Below, one piece after another: positions 60,856-64,000 of a stretch of 64,000 nt of DNA (position 1 is its first letter; each line of letters begins with the position of its first letter). Location: contig NZ_JADOVJ010000001.1 in the NCBI RefSeq assembly GCF_015752315.1, forward strand, positions 2,286,501 to 2,350,500. The letters are read 5' to 3'. This stretch comes from Nocardioides luteus (lineage in GTDB: Bacteria > Actinomycetota > Actinomycetes > Propionibacteriales > Nocardioidaceae). The position numbers and the translations under genes were made by a program. The notes beneath the pieces were generated by a model. That model had not been told where the DNA came from. It worked only from the letters and a program-made list of their open reading frames with translations, and ran no database searches.

Positions 60856-62217
60856 ATGGACAGGCGCATCTTCGGCATCGAGAACGAGTACGGCGTGACC
60901 TGCACGTTCCGCGGCCAGCGGCGGCTGAGCCCGGACGAGGTGGCCCGCTACCTCTTCCGCAAGGTGGTGAGCTGGGGCCGCAGCTCGAACGTGTTCCTCC
61001 GCAACGGCGCGAGGCTCTACCTCGACGTCGGCTCCCACCCCGAGTACGCCACGCCCGAGTGTGACGACGTGATCTCGACCGTCACCCACGACAAGGCGGG
61101 GGAGCGGATCCTGGAGGGGCTGCTCCTCGACGCCGAGCAGCGGCTGCACGACGAGGGCATCGCCGGGGACATCTACCTGTTCAAGAACAACACCGACTCC
61201 GCGGGCAACTCCTACGGCTGCCACGAGAACTACATGGTCAGCCGCGCGGGGGAGTTCTCGAAGCTCGCCGACGTGCTCATCCCGTTCCTGGTGACCCGCC
61301 AGCTGATCGTCGGCGCCGGCAAGGTCACCCACACCCCGCGGGGTGCCGGGTTCGCCGTCTCCCAGCGTGCCGAGCACATCTGGGAGGGCGTCTCGTCCGC
61401 GACGACGAGGTCCCGGCCGATCATCAACACCCGCGACGAGCCGCACGCGGACGCCGAGAAGTACCGCCGGCTCCACGTCATCGTCGGCGACTCGAACATG
61501 TCCGAGACCACCACGATGCTCAAGATCGCCAGCTGCCACCTGGTGCTGCGGATGATCGAGGAGGGCGTCGTCATGCGCGACATGACGATGGAGAACCCGA
61601 TCCGGGCCATCCGCGAGATCGCCCACGACCTCACCGGCCGCCGCAAGGTGCGGCTGGCCAACGGCCGCGAGGCCAGCGCCCTGGACATCCAGAACGAATA
61701 CCTGAGCAAGGCGCGGGAGTTCGTGGACCGCCGCGAGATCACCGACCCGACCATGATCGCGGCCCTCGACCTGTGGGAGCGCGGGCTGAAGGCGATCGAG
61801 TCCGACGACCTCTCCCTGGTCGACCGCGAGATCGACTGGGTGATCAAGTGGAAGCTGATCGAGCGCTACCGCGCCAAGCACGGCCTCCCGCTGGGCCATG
61901 CGCGGGTCGCGCAGCTCGACCTCGCCTACCACGACATCCACCGCAACCGCGGCCTCTACTACCTGCTGGAGAAGAAGGGCGCGGTCAAGCGGGCCACCAC
62001 CGACCTGAAGATCTTCGAGGCCAAGTCGGTGCCCCCTCAGACCACCCGCGCCCGGCTCCGTGGCGAGTTCATCAAGAAGGCCCAGGAGCGCCGCCGCGAC
62101 TTCACCGTGGACTGGGTCCACCTCAAGCTCAACGACCAGGCCCAGCGCACCGTGCTGTGCAAGGACCCGCTGAGGGCGTACGACGAGCGCGTCCAGCGGC
62201 TCATCGACGGCATGTGA
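60856..62217 (+). CDS. pafA: Pup ligase PafA
   Basis: Attaches deamidated Pup to substrate lysines with ATP; 453 residues. [12 protein letters not shown] carries metal-binding glutamates. [15 protein letters not shown] contains the catalytic aspartate (about residue 57). [17 protein letters not shown] is shared with Dop. The Dop loop is absent, separating it from the enzyme at 55587. No ribosome site; the -10 box is 6 nt upstream. A hairpin at 62221 follows, then the FKBP and pafB genes as in other actinobacteria. Confidence 0.97.
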   Translation: MDRRIFGIENEYGVTCTFRGQRRLSPDEVARYLFRKVVSWGRSSNVFLRNGARLYLDVGSHPEYATPECDDVISTVTHDKAGERILEGLLLDAEQRLHDEGIAGDIYLFKNNTDSAGNSYGCHENYMVSRAGEFSKLADVLIPFLVTRQLIVGAGKVTHTPRGAGFAVSQRAEHIWEGVSSATTRSRPIINTRDEPHADAEKYRRLHVIVGDSNMSETTTMLKIASCHLVLRMIEEGVVMRDMTMENPIRAIREIAHDLTGRRKVRLANGREASALDIQNEYLSKAREFVDRREITDPTMIAALDLWERGLKAIESDDLSLVDREIDWVIKWKLIERYRAKHGLPLGHARVAQLDLAYHDIHRNRGLYYLLEKKGAVKRATTDLKIFEAKSVPPQTTRARLRGEFIKKAQERRRDFTVDWVHLKLNDQAQRTVLCKDPLRAYDERVQRLIDGM

Positions 62218-62220
62218 GGC

Positions 62221-62252
62221 GTTGCCCCGGGGTGGCTTCGCCACGGGGCAAC
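62221..62252 (+). terminator. Hairpin after pafA
   Basis: GTTGCCCC pairs with GGGGCAAC at 62245-62252, with an inner GTGGC-TTC-GCCAC hairpin and a short G bulge. No T tract, so it may only attenuate. Confidence 0.55.
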
Positions 62253-62315
62253 CACCGTACGGATATGGTGTGCTCCGCTGTCGTCCGTTCCTTTCACGTC
62301 ATGAAGGTTTGCACT

Positions 62316-63293
62316 GTGTCCACTGCTCCTCGGCCTCGCCTGCGCCATGCGCTGGGCGCGCTGACTGTGTTCCTGCTTCTCCCGGCTCTGGTCGCCTGTG
62401 GCGAGAAGGTGACGGGCTACGGCGACGAGACCGTCTCCGGCTTCGACGGGGCCACGGTCTCGGCCGACGTCAAGAAGGCACCGACGCTGAAGTGGAAGTC
62501 GGCGATCTCCTACCCGAAGGACCCCAAGGTCAAGACGCTGACCGAGGGCGACGGCGAGGCGATCCCGAAGGACCGCGGCGTGTTCGCCAAGATCTACATC
62601 GGCAACGCCACCACCCTGGACAAGGAGTGGGCCTACGAGAGCCAGGCCGCCGAGGGTGAGGAGCTCCCGGCGGACAAGCCGTGGAGCACGATCCTGAAGG
62701 GCGCCAAGGTCGGCGACCGGATCGAGGCGATCGTGGGCTCGGCCGACCTGCTCGGTGAGGGCGGCAACCCGCAGATGGGCATCGGCAACCACGACACGCT
62801 GCTGGTCGTCGTCGACGTGGTCAAGGCCGCCGCCGACAAGACGCCGCACGACGTGGCCGCCACCGAGCTGCCCAAGGTCGTCGAGAAGAACGGCAAGCCG
62901 ACCGGGTTCGACTTCACCGGCATCGCCAAGCCGAAGGCCGACGACGTGCTCAAGCGGGTCATCGTCACCGAGGGCGACGGCGAGGAGATCACCACCGACC
63001 AGACGGTCACGGCCAACTACCTCGGCATGACCTACGGCGCCAAGAAGCCCTTCGACGAGAGCTTCAGCAAGGAGGCCGTGCCGTTCGCCCTCAACCAGGT
63101 GGTCGCGGGCTGGACCAACGGCCTGGAGGGCGTCAAGGTCGGCAGCCGTGTTCTGCTGCAGATCCCGCCGGAGCTGGGCTACGGTTCACAGGAGAAGCCG
63201 GGCCAGGGCGGCACGCCGGGGATCCCGGCCAACAGCACGCTCTACTTCGTCATCGACGTCGTCAAGGCCGAAGCCACGCCGGCGCCGCAGTAG
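62316..63293 (+). CDS. FKBP-type peptidyl-prolyl isomerase lipoprotein
   Basis: 325 residues. N-terminal hydrophobic stretch and lipobox LVAC (C28) mark an exported lipoprotein. Two FKBP-like domains: a degenerate one (about 50-175) and a C-terminal one (about 210-320) with KPFDESF, ELGYGS and GIPANSTLYFVIDV. It should help fold exported proteins. I chose GTG 62316 with AAGG 8 nt upstream; ATG 62301 is possible. Located between pafA and pafB. Confidence 0.88.
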   Translation: MSTAPRPRLRHALGALTVFLLLPALVACGEKVTGYGDETVSGFDGATVSADVKKAPTLKWKSAISYPKDPKVKTLTEGDGEAIPKDRGVFAKIYIGNATTLDKEWAYESQAAEGEELPADKPWSTILKGAKVGDRIEAIVGSADLLGEGGNPQMGIGNHDTLLVVVDVVKAAADKTPHDVAATELPKVVEKNGKPTGFDFTGIAKPKADDVLKRVIVTEGDGEEITTDQTVTANYLGMTYGAKKPFDESFSKEAVPFALNQVVAGWTNGLEGVKVGSRVLLQIPPELGYGSQEKPGQGGTPGIPANSTLYFVIDVVKAEATPAPQ

Positions 63294-63319
63294 AAAGTCT
63301 CTAGGGGGAGAAGCACACC

Positions 63320-64000
63320 GTGGCGGCGGGTAAGACCGAGCGGTTGATGAACCTGCTCATCATGCTGCTCGTGCAGCGTGACAACGTGTCGAAGGAGCGG
63401 ATCCGCGAGGTCCTCTACCCGTCGTCGCACGGTGAGGCGTTCGAGAAGATGTTCGAGCGCGACAAGGAGGAGCTGCGCAGCCTCGGTGTGCCGATCGAGA
63501 CCGGGGTGATCGACTCCTTCTTCGAGGACGAGATCGGCTACCGGATCAGCCCCGAGCAGTTCGCGCTCCCGCCGATCACCCTCGAGGCCGACGAGCTCGC
63601 CGTGGTGGCCCTGGCCACCAGGGTGTGGGAGAACGCCTCGATGGCGGAGGCGACCACGGAGGCCGTACGCAAGCTCAACGCCGCCGGGCTCGAGACCGAC
63701 GTCTCGGCGCTGGAGATCGTGCAGCCGCGGCTGGCCGCGGAGGAGGGCTCCTTCGACGTCTTCGTGGCCGCGACCCAGGACCGGCAGATCGTCGAGTTCG
63801 ACTACCGGGGATCCCGCGCGGCCGAGCCTTCCCACCGGCGGCTGCAACCGTGGGGCGTGGTGCGCTACTCGGGCCGTTGGTACGCCGTGGGCCACGACGT
63901 CGACCGCGACGACACCCGCATCTTCCGGCTCTCCCGCGTCCTGGGGGAGGCCCGGGCGGTCGGCGAGTTCGATGCCTTCGAGGTGCCGGCCGAGGTGGAC
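63320..64000 (+). CDS. pafB: WYL-domain regulator PafB, 3' truncated
   Basis: The frame is open to the window end, giving 227 residues. The N-terminal winged helix (VSKERIREVLYP) and the WYL-domain start (IVEFDYRG and WGVVRYSGRWYAVGHD) match PafB, which with PafC controls the DNA-damage response in mycobacteria. GTG 63320 with GGGGGAGAAG upstream. pafC would be expected next, outside the window. Confidence 0.92.
   Translation, partial: MAAGKTERLMNLLIMLLVQRDNVSKERIREVLYPSSHGEAFEKMFERDKEELRSLGVPIETGVIDSFFEDEIGYRISPEQFALPPITLEADELAVVALATRVWENASMAEATTEAVRKLNAAGLETDVSALEIVQPRLAAEEGSFDVFVAATQDRQIVEFDYRGSRAAEPSHRRLQPWGVVRYSGRWYAVGHDVDRDDTRIFRLSRVLGEARAVGEFDAFEVPAEVD

Noticed and set aside
60271..62244. 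Long open frame on the minus strand opposite pafA
   Set aside because: It is a high-G+C antisense frame; only its last 147 codons encode a recognisable protein (VOC family).

Overview
The window is high-G+C chromosomal DNA from an actinobacterium. It carries the complete Pup-proteasome system (mpa, dop, pup, prcB, prcA, pafA, start of pafB), a PriA without helicase motifs, and many GTG starts. Gene order and content point to Nocardioides or a close relative in the Nocardioidaceae; this is an inference from content, not a database result. There is no rRNA, tRNA, CRISPR array, integrase or transposase, and no gene-free stretch longer than 300 bases.

Layout. Bases 1-6902 are a housekeeping run: end of coaBC, metK, priA, def, fmt, rsmB. 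Bases 6907-13129 hold a small ATPase, a stand-alone LigD-type polymerase, an OafA/SGNH acyltransferase, a RecB-like nuclease and an M50 protease. Bases 13178-16091 are trmI and mpa. Bases 16186-51332 are a catabolic island: five acyl-CoA dehydrogenases, two APH-fold kinases, five SDRs, MaoC and crotonase, two thiolases (one with a DUF35 partner), two acyl-CoA ligases, two alcohol dehydrogenases, an enoyl reductase, a KstD/fumarate-reductase-like flavoprotein, an FadH/OYE-like flavoprotein, a metallo-beta-lactamase-fold hydrolase, EthD- and SnoaL-like small proteins, an ABC importer, paired DUF1254/DUF1214 proteins, two DUF202 membrane proteins and one TetR regulator. Bases 51352-55386 hold small membrane proteins, a methyltransferase and a GNAT enzyme. 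Bases 55587-64000 return to the proteasome locus: dop, pup, prcB, prcA, then a DMT exporter and a VOC protein, then pafA, an FKBP lipoprotein and pafB (cut by the window end).

How the genes work together. The island reads as one regulon. A 13-bp inverted repeat, TGAA-N5-TTCA, occurs five times exactly and several more times with one or two mismatches, always in the promoter gaps of island genes, including the gap before the only regulator, a TetR protein at 32516-33136. At three divergent promoters the sites come in pairs about 55-60 bp apart. Two APH-kinase/ACAD10-11-type dehydrogenase pairs suggest the route by which 4-hydroxyacyl-CoAs are phosphorylated and dehydrated before beta-oxidation (LvaA/LvaC in Pseudomonas, ACAD10/11 in mammals). 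With the hydrolase, ligases, flavoproteins and thiolases, this suggests uptake and breakdown of a lactone, hydroxy acid or alicyclic compound. The exact substrate cannot be read from sequence.

Regulatory signals outside the island differ. Several housekeeping and proteasome genes have a TANNNT -10 hexamer only 6-8 nt before the start codon, which suggests leaderless mRNAs. dop also has a 20-bp perfect palindrome over its promoter. Strong hairpins separate metK/priA, mpa/island and prcA/DMT.
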